This document shows positions 1 to 7,890 of a stretch of DNA of 59,116 nucleotides, piece by piece. How positions within the stretch are numbered: the first letter of the stretch is position 1; each line of letters opens with the position of its first letter. The notes under the pieces are model-generated. The model was not told the DNA's origin. It saw only the letters and a program-made list of their open reading frames with translations, and did not search any database. A program made the position numbers and the translations under genes. Source of the DNA: Deltaproteobacteria bacterium (GTDB lineage: Bacteria > Desulfobacterota > Desulfomonilia > Desulfomonilales > Desulfomonilaceae); contig VGSG01000015.1 in assembly GCA_016875095.1 (NCBI GenBank), forward strand, positions 1 to 59,116, in the 5' to 3' direction.

Positions 1-72
1 CTGCACCAGATGCCCCCTCCCAGTGAAAACTTCCGGGCATCTCTACCAGACAACCACACCCTGATGGATGCA

Positions 73-114
73 CAAGTCTAATTGTCGCTGACGCTCAAGT
101 GTAATTGTCGCCGA
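73..114. repeat. pair of 19-bp direct repeats, possible mobile-element end
   Basis: Two 19-base copies (73-91 and 96-114) differ at two positions and are spaced 23 bases start to start; the shared core is TAATTGTCGC. Repeated short motifs of this kind are typical of the multi-repeat ends of some insertion sequences (for example IS21-type), but no transposase lies inside the window. The second copy is inside the 3' end of the diguanylate cyclase gene. Its identity as an IS end is inference only. Confidence 0.4.
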
Positions 115-1471
115 TCACCGCGCTGCTCTGAACGAGCTTGCCGTAATGGCGCCGGCCCATGCGCACACAGTTGCGACCGGATCCTTTTGCTTCGTACAGA
201 GCGTCATCCGCCCTGGTAATGAGTTCATTGAGGTCTTGTTCTCCCGCCGAGGTCTCGGTGGAGGCCGCGCCGATGCTGACGGTCACTTTGATGGGGCCCT
301 TAGAGCTCCGAAAGGGCGTTCCGCAAATTGCGCGGCGGATTCGTTCGGCGATCGATCTCGCGTGTGTGGAATCACAGTCCGGAACCGCGACCAGGAGCTC
401 CTCGCCGCCAAAGCGCGCGACCAGATCATAAGGGCGCATAGCCTCTCGTATCCGTGTCGCGACGCCGCAGAGCGCCTCGTCACCGCCCACATGACCGTAT
501 GTGTCGTTGATCTGCTTGAAATGGTCAATGTCGAGCATGAGCGCAGCAAGAGGTCGCCCCTCTCGATCCGCCCTCACCAGCTCCTGCTGCAACCGTTCGA
601 TCATGGCCGATCTGTTGAGCAAGCCGGTGAGGGAATCGTGATTGGCCCTCCAGTTGAGCGCATCCCGCGCGCTCCGGAGTTGCGAGATCAAGACTTCACG
701 CTCTATCTCCGCTTGCTTACGCTCCGTGATATCCGCGATATTACCCATGGCGGCTTTGCGGTCCCCATACGTGACCGTGCCGATGAGGGCCTCCGCCCAC
801 TTAAAGGTCCCGTCTTTGCATAGGAAACGGAACTCGTAGTGGGTGTTGAGGCTTGTGCTCTTTTGCCTGGATTCATCCATGAGCTCAATCATGTCCCAGT
901 CTTCCGGATGAATGAATTCCCAGAACATGCGCCCGACCATTTCTTCCCGAGTGTAACCGCCCATCCGCGCGAGCCTGGCATTCACATAGACAAGGCGCTG
1001 GTCCTGATGGATGTAGATTCCGGTGAACGAATTCTCAGCCAACTGCCGGTAGCGCTGTTCGGCCTGCTGCAACTCATGCTGAGCACGCTCGCGCTCCTCC
1101 GCTTCCTGCCGTAGCATCCGGAGCGCCGATTCCAACTCAGCCCGGCGGGTCCTTTCCTCCTCATAAATCTTGGCCAAATCCCGGGCATAGATGAGGGTCT
1201 GTTGGAAGGCCATATCTTGGAGGCCAGGGTCAAGATCGGCATTCGATTGCTTGCCGCCTTCTTCAGCCGCTGCGTCGCGAAAGCAGATTGGCGTGGCCGT
1301 GGCAAGCTCGTTGTGTTCTGTCCCGGCCGCGGTGCGCGGGCTTCCGCTGTGAGCGCTGTAAGCAAGGGCCGGAACCGGATAAGTAGCCTTGAGCCAGATC
1401 GATAGCGCTCGTCTCGCGCCTTCGATGAAAGAGCGCATCATGCTTTCGTAGCTGGCGCTGTTCGTTTTCAT
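95..1471 (-). CDS. PAS-GGDEF diguanylate cyclase
   Basis: Predicted cytoplasmic enzyme of 458 residues that would make cyclic-di-GMP from two GTP. Residues about 90-140 form a charged coiled coil, 140-255 a PAS domain ending in the usual DITERK segment, and 275-440 a GGDEF domain. The active loop is GGEEL (355-359), a competent variant, preceded by the metal-binding DIDHFK segment. An RPYD product-inhibition site sits five residues before the loop. There is no membrane segment, so the PAS signal is probably intracellular. A GAGGAGA ribosome site about eight bases upstream supports the start. The last ~20 residues run past the normal end of a GGDEF domain into a pair of direct repeats, so the natural C-terminus may have been altered. 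A cyclic-di-GMP phosphodiesterase gene lies 1.5 kb away. Confidence 0.9.
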   Translation of the reverse strand: MKTNSASYESMMRSFIEGARRALSIWLKATYPVPALAYSAHSGSPRTAAGTEHNELATATPICFRDAAAEEGGKQSNADLDPGLQDMAFQQTLIYARDLAKIYEEERTRRAELESALRMLRQEAEERERAQHELQQAEQRYRQLAENSFTGIYIHQDQRLVYVNARLARMGGYTREEMVGRMFWEFIHPEDWDMIELMDESRQKSTSLNTHYEFRFLCKDGTFKWAEALIGTVTYGDRKAAMGNIADITERKQAEIEREVLISQLRSARDALNWRANHDSLTGLLNRSAMIERLQQELVRADREGRPLAALMLDIDHFKQINDTYGHVGGDEALCGVATRIREAMRPYDLVARFGGEELLVAVPDCDSTHARSIAERIRRAICGTPFRSSKGPIKVTVSIGAASTETSAGEQDLNELITRADDALYEAKGSGRNCVRMGRRHYGKLVQSSAVIGDNYT

Positions 1472-1523
1472 GGTCGCGTCTCCTCTGTCCTGAGGACCTG
1501 GTGGCGGGGGTCTCGCTAATTTC

Positions 1524-2450
1524 TCAACGCCTTGTGAGCAGTTCCTGTGTCAGCTTCTTTGCCAGCTCCGGATTTTCGGCTCGGATCTGGCTCCAGAGAG
1601 CGAGCCCTTGCCTCAGCAGCTTTCCTTCCAGGGACTGCGCAGGAGCTTCAACTTTGGATGCCCTGGGGGTGACCGAAGCCGTCTGCGCCTCAGGTCGATT
1701 GTTCTTGGGCTGCTCGATCACAACGTCTTCCTGAGAGGGTGAAACGCTCGCGACGGTTTGTGTCTGTTGCCCAGCGGCCAAGGCCCGGTTCGATCTCTGG
1801 GCCTGTGCCTTTTTCACCAATTCGACGGTCCGGGCGTCGGCTTGCGCGCCCTTTGCCATGAGAAGCTCCGCCACTGCCAGCCGCTGGTCCGCGGCGGCAA
1901 GGGAGAGCGCTGTTTCACCATGACCGTCTTTGGCGTCGAGGTTTGCTCCGCGAGCTAACAGGACTTCCGCAGTCGCGACCTTACCTCTCGCGGCAGCCTC
2001 CATCAGCGCAGTGCGACCTCGGTGGTCAGTCAGGCCGACATTGGCGCCGCGATCGACCAGCAGCTCCACCATGGTGGAGTGCCCGTTCATGGCAGCCCAG
2101 AAAACAGAGGTCCAGCCTGCTCTATCCCGAGCATTCACCTCCGCGCCCCCGTCCAGCAAAGTCTTTACAGCTTCGGGCTGTACAGCCACACTGGCCCAGA
2201 AAAGAGCGGTCCATCCTTCGTCATCAGCCCAGTTCACCTTGGCGCCACGGGCGATCAGGCGTTTAATCTCGGCCACATCGCCTGAATGCGCGGCGCTTCG
2301 CAGCTCCTCTTCAGGAGAAGACTTGTAAGGCTGCATATTTTGAAGGCTTATGACGGTTTTGGCGGACCCAAGCGCGGGCAGAGCAATGACCATGATGAGG
2401 GCCGCGAGGATCGGCGCGCTCTTGCTGAGGATGCGTCGGAGGGTTGTCAT
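1524..2450 (-). CDS. secreted ankyrin-repeat protein
   Basis: A 308-residue protein with an N-terminal signal peptide (positively charged start, hydrophobic stretch, cleavage near ALGSA) followed by about five ankyrin repeats (residues ~45-205), recognised by the recurring G-TAL-WA---G and LL--GA-VN pattern. The C-terminal third is rich in Q, A and S and looks disordered. Ankyrin repeats bind proteins, so a periplasmic scaffold or inhibitor role is likely; no catalytic domain is seen. The start at 2450 is preferred over an upstream one at 2480 because AAGGAGG lies five bases before it. It is downstream of and separate from the response regulator gene, on the other strand. Confidence 0.85.
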   Translation of the reverse strand: MTTLRRILSKSAPILAALIMVIALPALGSAKTVISLQNMQPYKSSPEEELRSAAHSGDVAEIKRLIARGAKVNWADDEGWTALFWASVAVQPEAVKTLLDGGAEVNARDRAGWTSVFWAAMNGHSTMVELLVDRGANVGLTDHRGRTALMEAAARGKVATAEVLLARGANLDAKDGHGETALSLAAADQRLAVAELLMAKGAQADARTVELVKKAQAQRSNRALAAGQQTQTVASVSPSQEDVVIEQPKNNRPEAQTASVTPRASKVEAPAQSLEGKLLRQGLALWSQIRAENPELAKKLTQELLTRR

Positions 2451-2972
2451 TGTCGGCCTCCTTGCGAATGGGCGGTTCATGCCTTCTGGTCAACAATAAA
2501 GCAACACTTATGCCAGGATGATTTCAGGAAGGCCCTGCGACAAAGAGGGCGCAATATCAAGGCGTTGACAACAAGGCGAGCCCGTCGGGGCATTCGAGCG
2601 CAAGGGGGGAGATGATTGAATGCACAAAAAACCAGCAACGACAAACAAGAGCTATCAAAACAGAGAGTTATCAAATTCTTGATGCTGCCGATCTCCACGG
2701 ACAGCCCAACTTTATTGTTTGTTTATTGTGCAATCGGTCCAGGGCCGTGATTGCTGTGTTGGCAAATTGAGCAAACCGCGCTATCGGTCTCCAATCTTTG
2801 TCCGGCGGTGCGCGGCAAATCACGGCATCCAAAACTGTCAGAGAGTACAAGCGCTTGACAAAGCGCCGAGGGGAATGACATGCTAAAGCCCACTGTTCGC
2901 CCTCATATCACCACTCGCAGTCCATGACGAAACAGAGCGCGATTGTTCAGCTTTTCGAAAGGCGGTTGGACC
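2451..2972. other. intergenic region between divergent genes, 522 bp
   Basis: No convincing gene on either strand. It must hold the divergent promoters of the ankyrin gene and the HD-GYP gene. TTGACA at 2855-2860 is a good -35 candidate for the right-going gene, but no strong -10 follows at 17 bases (the nearest is weak, around 2878-2885). AT-rich patches occur at 2640-2740. Confidence 0.5.
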
Positions 2973-4070
2973 ATGACGAGCGCAAAAGCCAAGATCCTCA
3001 TAGTGGACGACGAACCTGCGATCTGCGACATTCTAGCTCGGTGGCTTTCCGCGGATGGATATGCGTGCGAGAGTGTTCACAGCGGCGAGGCGGCCCTCGA
3101 TGCGCTGGAGCAAGACGAAGTCCATCTGATCATCTCCGACATCCTTATGCCGGGAATGTCCGGGATAGATCTGCTTTCGATCGTTCGCTCAAAATTTCCC
3201 GGTGTGGCTGTTCTTATGGTCACGGCAGTGGATGATCGCAAGACGGGAATCCGGACTCTTGAGCTGGGAGCGTACGGATACGTCATCAAACCTTTTGACC
3301 GGAATGAGATCCTCATAAACGTGGCGATGGCCCTTGAGCGCCGCGAGGCGTCACTGCTTAACGATGAGTACGGCGGGAACCTCCGAGGACATATCACTCG
3401 AAGCTTGAAGCAGATCGGTCAGCTCGAGGGGATCATCTTTCACACCATATCCTCTTTCGGGCATCGGCATGGGGAGACTGACGAGCATTTGAGGAGGGTT
3501 GGGCGCTTTGCTTCCACCCTCCTGAATATTGTGAGACCCGGCCGTTCCATGCAGGAATTGGATGACATGGCGCGGGCCGCGGCCATGCATGATATCGGCA
3601 AGATTGCGGCGCCGGAGGCCATATGGCTCAAGAAGGGGAAGCTGGATGACCGTGAGCGGGTTGTGGCGCAAACCCACTCGGAAGCAGGCGCCAAGATACT
3701 CCAAGGCGCGGACGCGCCCGCTCTTCGCCTGGCGCAGGAAATAGCCTGGGCTCATCATGAATGGTGGGATGGGACAGGCTATCCGCGGGGCCTGGCAGGA
3801 GACGCGATCCCCGAAGCTGCTCGGATTGTAGCCATCGTCGACACATACGACGCGCTGTTGCACGAACGCCCGCACAGGCCGGCATTCCCGGAAGATGAAG
3901 CTCTGAGGATAATCAAGGACGAGAGCGGCGCGCACTTTGAGCCGAGACTGGTGGATTGCTTCATGCAAGCGCTGCCGCGTATGAGGGAAATTCTACAAGA
4001 ATCGAACTTGGAAGCGTCACAACGCGAGAAACTATCGCTGGACTTTGCCAAGATCCACAGAGACCGTTGA
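2973..4070 (+). CDS. response regulator with HD-GYP domain (cyclic-di-GMP phosphodiesterase)
   Basis: A 365-residue two-domain protein. Residues 7-122 are a CheY-like receiver with the acidic pocket DDE (12-14), phospho-acceptor Asp56 and the conserved Lys in IKPF (~106). Residues ~150-340 are an HD-GYP phosphodiesterase with the metal-binding HD pair in MHDIGK (206-207) and the signature HHEWWDGTGYP (261-271). The family hydrolyses cyclic-di-GMP to GMP or pGpG when the receiver is phosphorylated. No cognate kinase is adjacent. The ATG at 2973 is chosen over a TTG at 2943 because AAAGGCGG precedes it and the receiver begins right after. It converges with the Tm-1-like gene, with only 22 bases between stops. 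Confidence 0.92.
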   Translation: MTSAKAKILIVDDEPAICDILARWLSADGYACESVHSGEAALDALEQDEVHLIISDILMPGMSGIDLLSIVRSKFPGVAVLMVTAVDDRKTGIRTLELGAYGYVIKPFDRNEILINVAMALERREASLLNDEYGGNLRGHITRSLKQIGQLEGIIFHTISSFGHRHGETDEHLRRVGRFASTLLNIVRPGRSMQELDDMARAAAMHDIGKIAAPEAIWLKKGKLDDRERVVAQTHSEAGAKILQGADAPALRLAQEIAWAHHEWWDGTGYPRGLAGDAIPEAARIVAIVDTYDALLHERPHRPAFPEDEALRIIKDESGAHFEPRLVDCFMQALPRMREILQESNLEASQREKLSLDFAKIHRDR

Positions 4071-4092
4071 TCGTTGCTACCTCCGCCAGTCT

Positions 4093-5313
4093 CTATTTCT
4101 TTGCTTTCATCATGAGATGCAGGTGGGACACGGCCGCGCGTGCGAAGGCCTCGTCATTGATGTGGGCATCTACCTCGACCACATCGATGTTTCCATCGAG
4201 CAACGATTTTAGCCTCGTGATGAATACCCTATTAGTGGTCGGTTCGTATAACGGACCGCCTTCAATATCCGCTTCCGACCAACCGCGGAGGGGAACAATG
4301 AATTTCGCCGGGCCTTTCGCACGGTTCAACTTCTCGGCGATGGTCCCCGCGAGAGACTGCATATCGTCTGCGCTGGTGCGAACTCCGGATCGAAAATCAT
4401 ACCAGAAGACTTTTCGGCCCTTCACACGCTCGGGCATGGTCTCCAGAGAATTGAACTCGAGCACGATACAATCAAGCCCACCCGGAACCACCACCTGAGG
4501 GATTCCTGCCCGCCCCGCGGCCTCCAAACGGCCCGGTCCGATTGCTCCGCAATAGCCGTTGTACATTTGATCCGAGAACTCGTGTAAGGCTAAATCAAGG
4601 ACTCCGCTAATAAGATTCTGATCGATGAGGTCCTCCATTGCCATGCCGCCGACACCGTTGGCATGAAACGGCGCCACTTCGTAACCCAGCTCTTCGAGCA
4701 TGGCCTTTACTCGCATGGCGCCTTCGGTTATGAACCCGAACGAAGTCAGCCCGATAATCGGCTTCTCCGACACGATTCGACCTTGATTCTTGGCCATGCC
4801 CGCGATCGCCGCGGCAGCGTTGGAAAGGATCTTCTTGCTGATAGGATTGAGCCCGAGAATGTCCACTACCGAATGCATGACAGCGATGTCCTTGGTCCCA
4901 ATCAGGTCGCTCATGTCGCGGGAGGCCACGGTGGAGACCATCAGCTTGGGGGTTCCAAGCGGGAGCGCTCGCATGATGCCCGCGCCGATGTGAGTGCCCG
5001 TGCCGCCCCCCACTGAAATGAGAGCTGAAAGCCGACCGCCTCGGTGAAGCTCGCGCACAAGCGAGGCCCCACCCAGGATCATGGTCTCCACAGCCTGACG
5101 CCGGTCCTTATTTTTCACTATGGTTTCAAGTGTTATGCCGGCCCTGGAAGCGATCTCGTCACGCGTGATGTCGGGAACGACGGTCGGAGGATGAAGCGTG
5201 CCCACATCCATAACAATCGCATCGCAGCCCATATTCTCAATGAGTCCTTTAAGATAACCGACCTCATCTCCCTTGGTATCCAGAGTTCCCACAATCACCA
5301 CGGTCGGGGGCAT
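4093..5313 (-). CDS. Tm-1-like ATP-binding domain protein (UPF0261), copy A
   Basis: A 406-residue cytoplasmic protein of the Tm-1-like/UPF0261 family, recognised by the N-terminal GTLDTKG motif, the Gly-rich SVGGGTGTHIGAG segment, MRALPLGTPKLMVST and the C-terminal GIPQVVVPGGLD and PLRGWSEAD motifs. The family is named after the N-terminal half of the tomato Tm-1 resistance protein; the bacterial function is unsettled. GAGAGGTGATC before the ATG at 5313 supports this start; the longer frame to 5481 would overlap the LysR gene. It follows the LysR gene by 49 bases in a likely operon, divergent from the aromatic carboxylation genes. A second, divergent copy lies at 14174-15403. This copy keeps the central ALHEFSD segment usual for the family, so it is the more canonical of the two. 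Confidence 0.85.
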   Translation of the reverse strand: MPPTVVIVGTLDTKGDEVGYLKGLIENMGCDAIVMDVGTLHPPTVVPDITRDEIASRAGITLETIVKNKDRRQAVETMILGGASLVRELHRGGRLSALISVGGGTGTHIGAGIMRALPLGTPKLMVSTVASRDMSDLIGTKDIAVMHSVVDILGLNPISKKILSNAAAAIAGMAKNQGRIVSEKPIIGLTSFGFITEGAMRVKAMLEELGYEVAPFHANGVGGMAMEDLIDQNLISGVLDLALHEFSDQMYNGYCGAIGPGRLEAAGRAGIPQVVVPGGLDCIVLEFNSLETMPERVKGRKVFWYDFRSGVRTSADDMQSLAGTIAEKLNRAKGPAKFIVPLRGWSEADIEGGPLYEPTTNRVFITRLKSLLDGNIDVVEVDAHINDEAFARAAVSHLHLMMKAKK

Positions 5314-5362
5314 GATCACCTCTCTTGATGTTCGGTTTCCGGCGATCAAGTCCTTGGTCCTG

Positions 5363-6259
5363 CTAGGCCGGCAGCCCTTCGCGCCGGGATTTGGCGATCT
5401 TGATGAAGTATCGCATAGGCACGGACAGCGGTTCGTCCCGCCGCGTGAGGATATCCGCGTGGAAAGAGATATTGCCTTCACGCAGATTGATCTGCTTGAG
5501 TATCCCAGCGGCCAGTTCCTGCTCTATCTCGTGAGAGAGAATGAAGGACACACCCATGCGCAGCTCAATGTACGCCAGGATAAAGCTCAGGCTCTCCGAC
5601 TCCACCAGCACGGAGGGTTTTACGTCAAACTGGTTCAGTTTGCGGAGGATTGCGTCGCGTGAACCCGAACCGTGCTCCCGAATGATGAGCGATTCACCGC
5701 TCAGGTCGTTAATGGAAACGGTTTCGGACTGAGCGAGGGGATGGTCCGGCCGCGCCACCAGGATGAAATCGGCCCTGGCAAAGGGAATAGCCTTGAGCGT
5801 GGAATCATAGGTGGTGCGCTTCACCACCACTAGGTCTTCTTTGCGATTGCGAAGCCTTTGTATTAGGTCCGCGGAGTTCCCTTCACTCAAACGCACCTGC
5901 ACCTTGGGAAATTGGTGCTGAAATTCGGCCACCAGGTCCGGCATGACGGTTCGGGCATAGCCTTTGGTGCTACCGATTCTGAGGCGTTCTTGCGTGCCCT
6001 TGCGCTCCTTTGAAAGGAGCGTTTCGATCTGCCCCACACGGGCAAAAATGCGTTTGGTGAGCAGAAATGCCGTTTCGCCCATTTCAGTAAGTTTGTACTG
6101 GTTGGCTTCGCGATAAAACAGCTTGACCCCGCATTCTTCCTCAAATGTCTTGAGTTGCTGGGATACTGCGGGCTGTGTGACATTTAGGCGCTTAGCCGCC
6201 TCCTTCATGGAGCGGGAGAGGCAGAAGTGGTGGAAGATCTCCAGGTGCTTGAGGTTCAT
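5363..6259 (-). CDS. LysR-family transcriptional regulator
   Basis: A 298-residue regulator with an N-terminal winged helix-turn-helix (residues 1-60; the AKRLNVTQPAVSQQLKTFEE recognition segment is textbook LysR) and a C-terminal periplasmic-binding-protein-like effector domain (~90-295). The closest feel is the CysL/CbbR-type branch. The start at 6259 is chosen because LysR proteins begin a few residues before the helix-turn-helix; a longer reading frame to 6361 gives an atypical Tyr-rich extension. It is divergent from ubiX and the phenylphosphate synthase-like genes, the standard arrangement for a LysR activator of the neighbouring operon. A 17-base inverted repeat lies ~40 bases upstream of its start. 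The likely effector is an aromatic substrate or intermediate (inference). Confidence 0.92.
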   Translation of the reverse strand: MNLKHLEIFHHFCLSRSMKEAAKRLNVTQPAVSQQLKTFEEECGVKLFYREANQYKLTEMGETAFLLTKRIFARVGQIETLLSKERKGTQERLRIGSTKGYARTVMPDLVAEFQHQFPKVQVRLSEGNSADLIQRLRNRKEDLVVVKRTTYDSTLKAIPFARADFILVARPDHPLAQSETVSINDLSGESLIIREHGSGSRDAILRKLNQFDVKPSVLVESESLSFILAYIELRMGVSFILSHEIEQELAAGILKQINLREGNISFHADILTRRDEPLSVPMRYFIKIAKSRREGLPA

Positions 6260-6296
6260 GCCAAGTTCCCGGAATAGGAATACAGTGGTAGTATAG

Positions 6297-6313
6297 TATA
6301 AGGCGCGCTTATA
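6297..6313. promoter_or_regulatory. palindromic LysR operator candidate
   Basis: TATAAG and CTTATA form a perfect inverted repeat with a GCGCG centre, 38 bases upstream of the LysR start. It contains the A-N11-T / T-N11-A type geometry seen in LysR binding boxes. It lies in the divergent region, so it could serve autoregulation and activation of the ubiX-led operon. Confidence 0.5.
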
Positions 6314-6515
6314 TACGTATAACTTTTTCTGACTTGACTTGCCGACCCGATAACTCGACAATTTCTATTATTCAGGATACGGGTCGGAGATCCGTGCTCT
6401 CATTCTCAAGATCTCCTCGTTCAAGACCTTTCGTCTAATTAAGGACGCCTCTTGCTCCAGGGCCACGATGGTCGATTTTTTCCGGCTGGAGGACCGTCAA
6501 GATAAGAGGCCGATT

Positions 6516-6543
6516 CTCAGCTTGAGATTCTAAAGAAGCTGAG
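6516..6543. other. stem-loop in the leader of ubiX
   Basis: Perfect 8-bp stem CTCAGCTT / AAGCTGAG with a 12-base loop. No T-run follows on either side, so it is not a standard terminator; it may be a leader structure. Confidence 0.35.
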
Positions 6544-6702
6544 CTTTCCCGAGGACGACCGTGATCCGTGTGAACGGAAGTGCTTTAGAGATGATCCCGA
6601 GAGGCGACATCCCATCGTCTACTCGGGGGTGTGGGGGTGTGTGCGAAATCCCGCGGGCAATCCGAATCGAGTCCGCCGCATGGCATGCAGAAAGGCTGTT
6701 TG

Positions 6703-7266
6703 GTGAAACGAATCGTCGTCGGTATCAGTGGCGCGAGCGGCATCATTTACGGCGTTCGACTGTTGGAAGTCCTCAAGGCCATACAGGACGTGGAGACGCA
6801 CGCGATCATCACTCGTGGAGCGATGCTTACCATGGAGCATGAAGCGTCCATCAAACCCGAGGCGGTGGAGCAGCTCGCGGATTGCGTGCACGCGCCGGAG
6901 AATCTGGCTGCGTCCGTTTCCAGCGGCTCCTTTCGGACCGAAGGGATGGTGGTTGCGCCCTGCTCCATGAAGACCCTGGCCATGATTGCGAATTCGATCA
7001 ACGAAAACCTTCTTGTTCGAGCGGCTGACGTGACGTTAAAGGAGCGGCGCAAGTTGGTGCTCATCGCGAGGGAGACCCCGCTTCATCTTGGCCATTTACG
7101 TCACATGATCACGGTCACGGAAATGGGAGGCGTCATCCTGCCCCCGGTTCCTTCGTTCTACCACCGGCCTCAGACCATTGAGGACATCGTCGATCAGACC
7201 ATCGGCAAGGCATTGGATCAGTTGGGGGTTCCCCACGAGCTTTTTGAGCGCTGGGCAGGAGGATGA
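6703..7266 (+). CDS. ubiX: UbiX-type flavin prenyltransferase
   Basis: A 187-residue flavoprotein of the UbiX/Pad1 family. It makes prenylated FMN from FMN and a dimethylallyl phosphate, the cofactor needed by UbiD-type (de)carboxylases. The sequence shows the N-terminal GISGASG phosphate/FMN loop, VVAPCSMKTLA, RETPLHLGHLRHM and the PPVPSFYHRP segment near the prenyl-phosphate site. The GTG at 6703 is preferred because AAAGG lies seven bases upstream and the protein then begins exactly like other UbiX proteins. An ATG at 6685 is possible. It is the first gene of the right-going cluster and overlaps the next gene by four bases, and a ubiD gene lies 3.7 kb downstream. So it most probably supplies cofactor to that carboxylase. 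Confidence 0.95.
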   Translation: MKRIVVGISGASGIIYGVRLLEVLKAIQDVETHAIITRGAMLTMEHEASIKPEAVEQLADCVHAPENLAASVSSGSFRTEGMVVAPCSMKTLAMIANSINENLLVRAADVTLKERRKLVLIARETPLHLGHLRHMITVTEMGGVILPPVPSFYHRPQTIEDIVDQTIGKALDQLGVPHELFERWAGG

Positions 7267-7775
7267 ACCGGGAAGAGCTGGAAAGAACCGTGATTGAGCA
7301 CATGGATTCTTTCACCACCATGACCCTGGCGTGCTGCACGGAGGAGAAGCCGTGGGCCGCGGCAGTGTTCTATGCGCGTCAGGGCTGGGACCTGATTTTC
7401 TTCTCCTCGCCTGCGTCTCTGCATTCCGGCATGTTCGCGGCAAACCCTCGTGCCGCCGCGACGATTCACGGCGATTACACCGGCTGGAAGGAAATCAAGG
7501 GACTCCAAATGGAAGGGACGGTCATACGGATTTCCGGCGCGAAGGCAAAGGCCAGGGCCACTGCAACGTACCTGAGCCGTTATCCGTTTGTGAAGGAATT
7601 CCTTTCCGATCCCGGGTCCATCTCTTCACTCCTGACGAAGAAGATGGCGAGCGTGGTTCTGTACATGTTTCGCCCGACCACCATACGGTACCTGAATAAC
7701 GAATCAGGCTTCGGCGCCAGATGGCAACTCCAAATCCGAAACGGACGAGTAATAGGCGACGCTGTGCCCGGTTAA
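7263..7775 (+). CDS. pyridoxamine 5'-phosphate oxidase-like (split beta-barrel) protein
   Basis: A 170-residue protein resembling the FMN-binding split beta-barrel superfamily (YhbP/UPF0306-like): an N-terminal helix, the strand FTTMTLACCTEEKPWAAAVF, and the later motif WKEIKGLQMEGTV. Members bind FMN, F420 or heme, and many are of unknown function. The ATG overlaps the ubiX stop (ATGA), so the two are translationally coupled; a role in flavin handling or delivery for the prenyl-FMN system is an inference from this coupling. True PdxH activity is unlikely because the PLP-binding C-terminal motif is absent. A 9-bp stem-loop follows it before the next gene. Confidence 0.75.
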   Translation: MNREELERTVIEHMDSFTTMTLACCTEEKPWAAAVFYARQGWDLIFFSSPASLHSGMFAANPRAAATIHGDYTGWKEIKGLQMEGTVIRISGAKAKARATATYLSRYPFVKEFLSDPGSISSLLTKKMASVVLYMFRPTTIRYLNNESGFGARWQLQIRNGRVIGDAVPG

Positions 7776-7793
7776 ATTTGCGCGCCCATGAGG

Positions 7794-7815
7794 GGAAGCG
7801 AACGGGTTCGCTTCC
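7794..7815 (+). other. intercistronic stem-loop upstream of ppsA-like gene
   Basis: Perfect 9-bp stem GGAAGCGAA / TTCGCTTCC with a CGGG loop, between the split-barrel gene and the phenylphosphate synthase-like alpha gene. No T-run follows, so it could be an mRNA processing or stabilising site rather than a terminator. Confidence 0.4.
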
Positions 7816-7890
7816 GGGATACATTCGAGTCGTTCAGGTATACCGGACCAACCGGTCCCAAGAACACGAAAGGGAGGAGGAGTAAGAGAG

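Larger units (their letters stand above)
6260..6702. other. divergent control region between LysR gene and ubiX, 443 bp
   Basis: Contains the palindromic LysR-box candidate (6297-6313), an AT-rich stretch (6283-6325), a stem-loop CTCAGCTT / AAGCTGAG (6516-6523 with 6536-6543, loop of 12), and a stop-free frame 6506-6706 whose TGA overlaps the ubiX start. No well-supported gene is visible. The long leader (over 300 bases before ubiX) could carry a transcribed regulatory segment. Confidence 0.5.
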
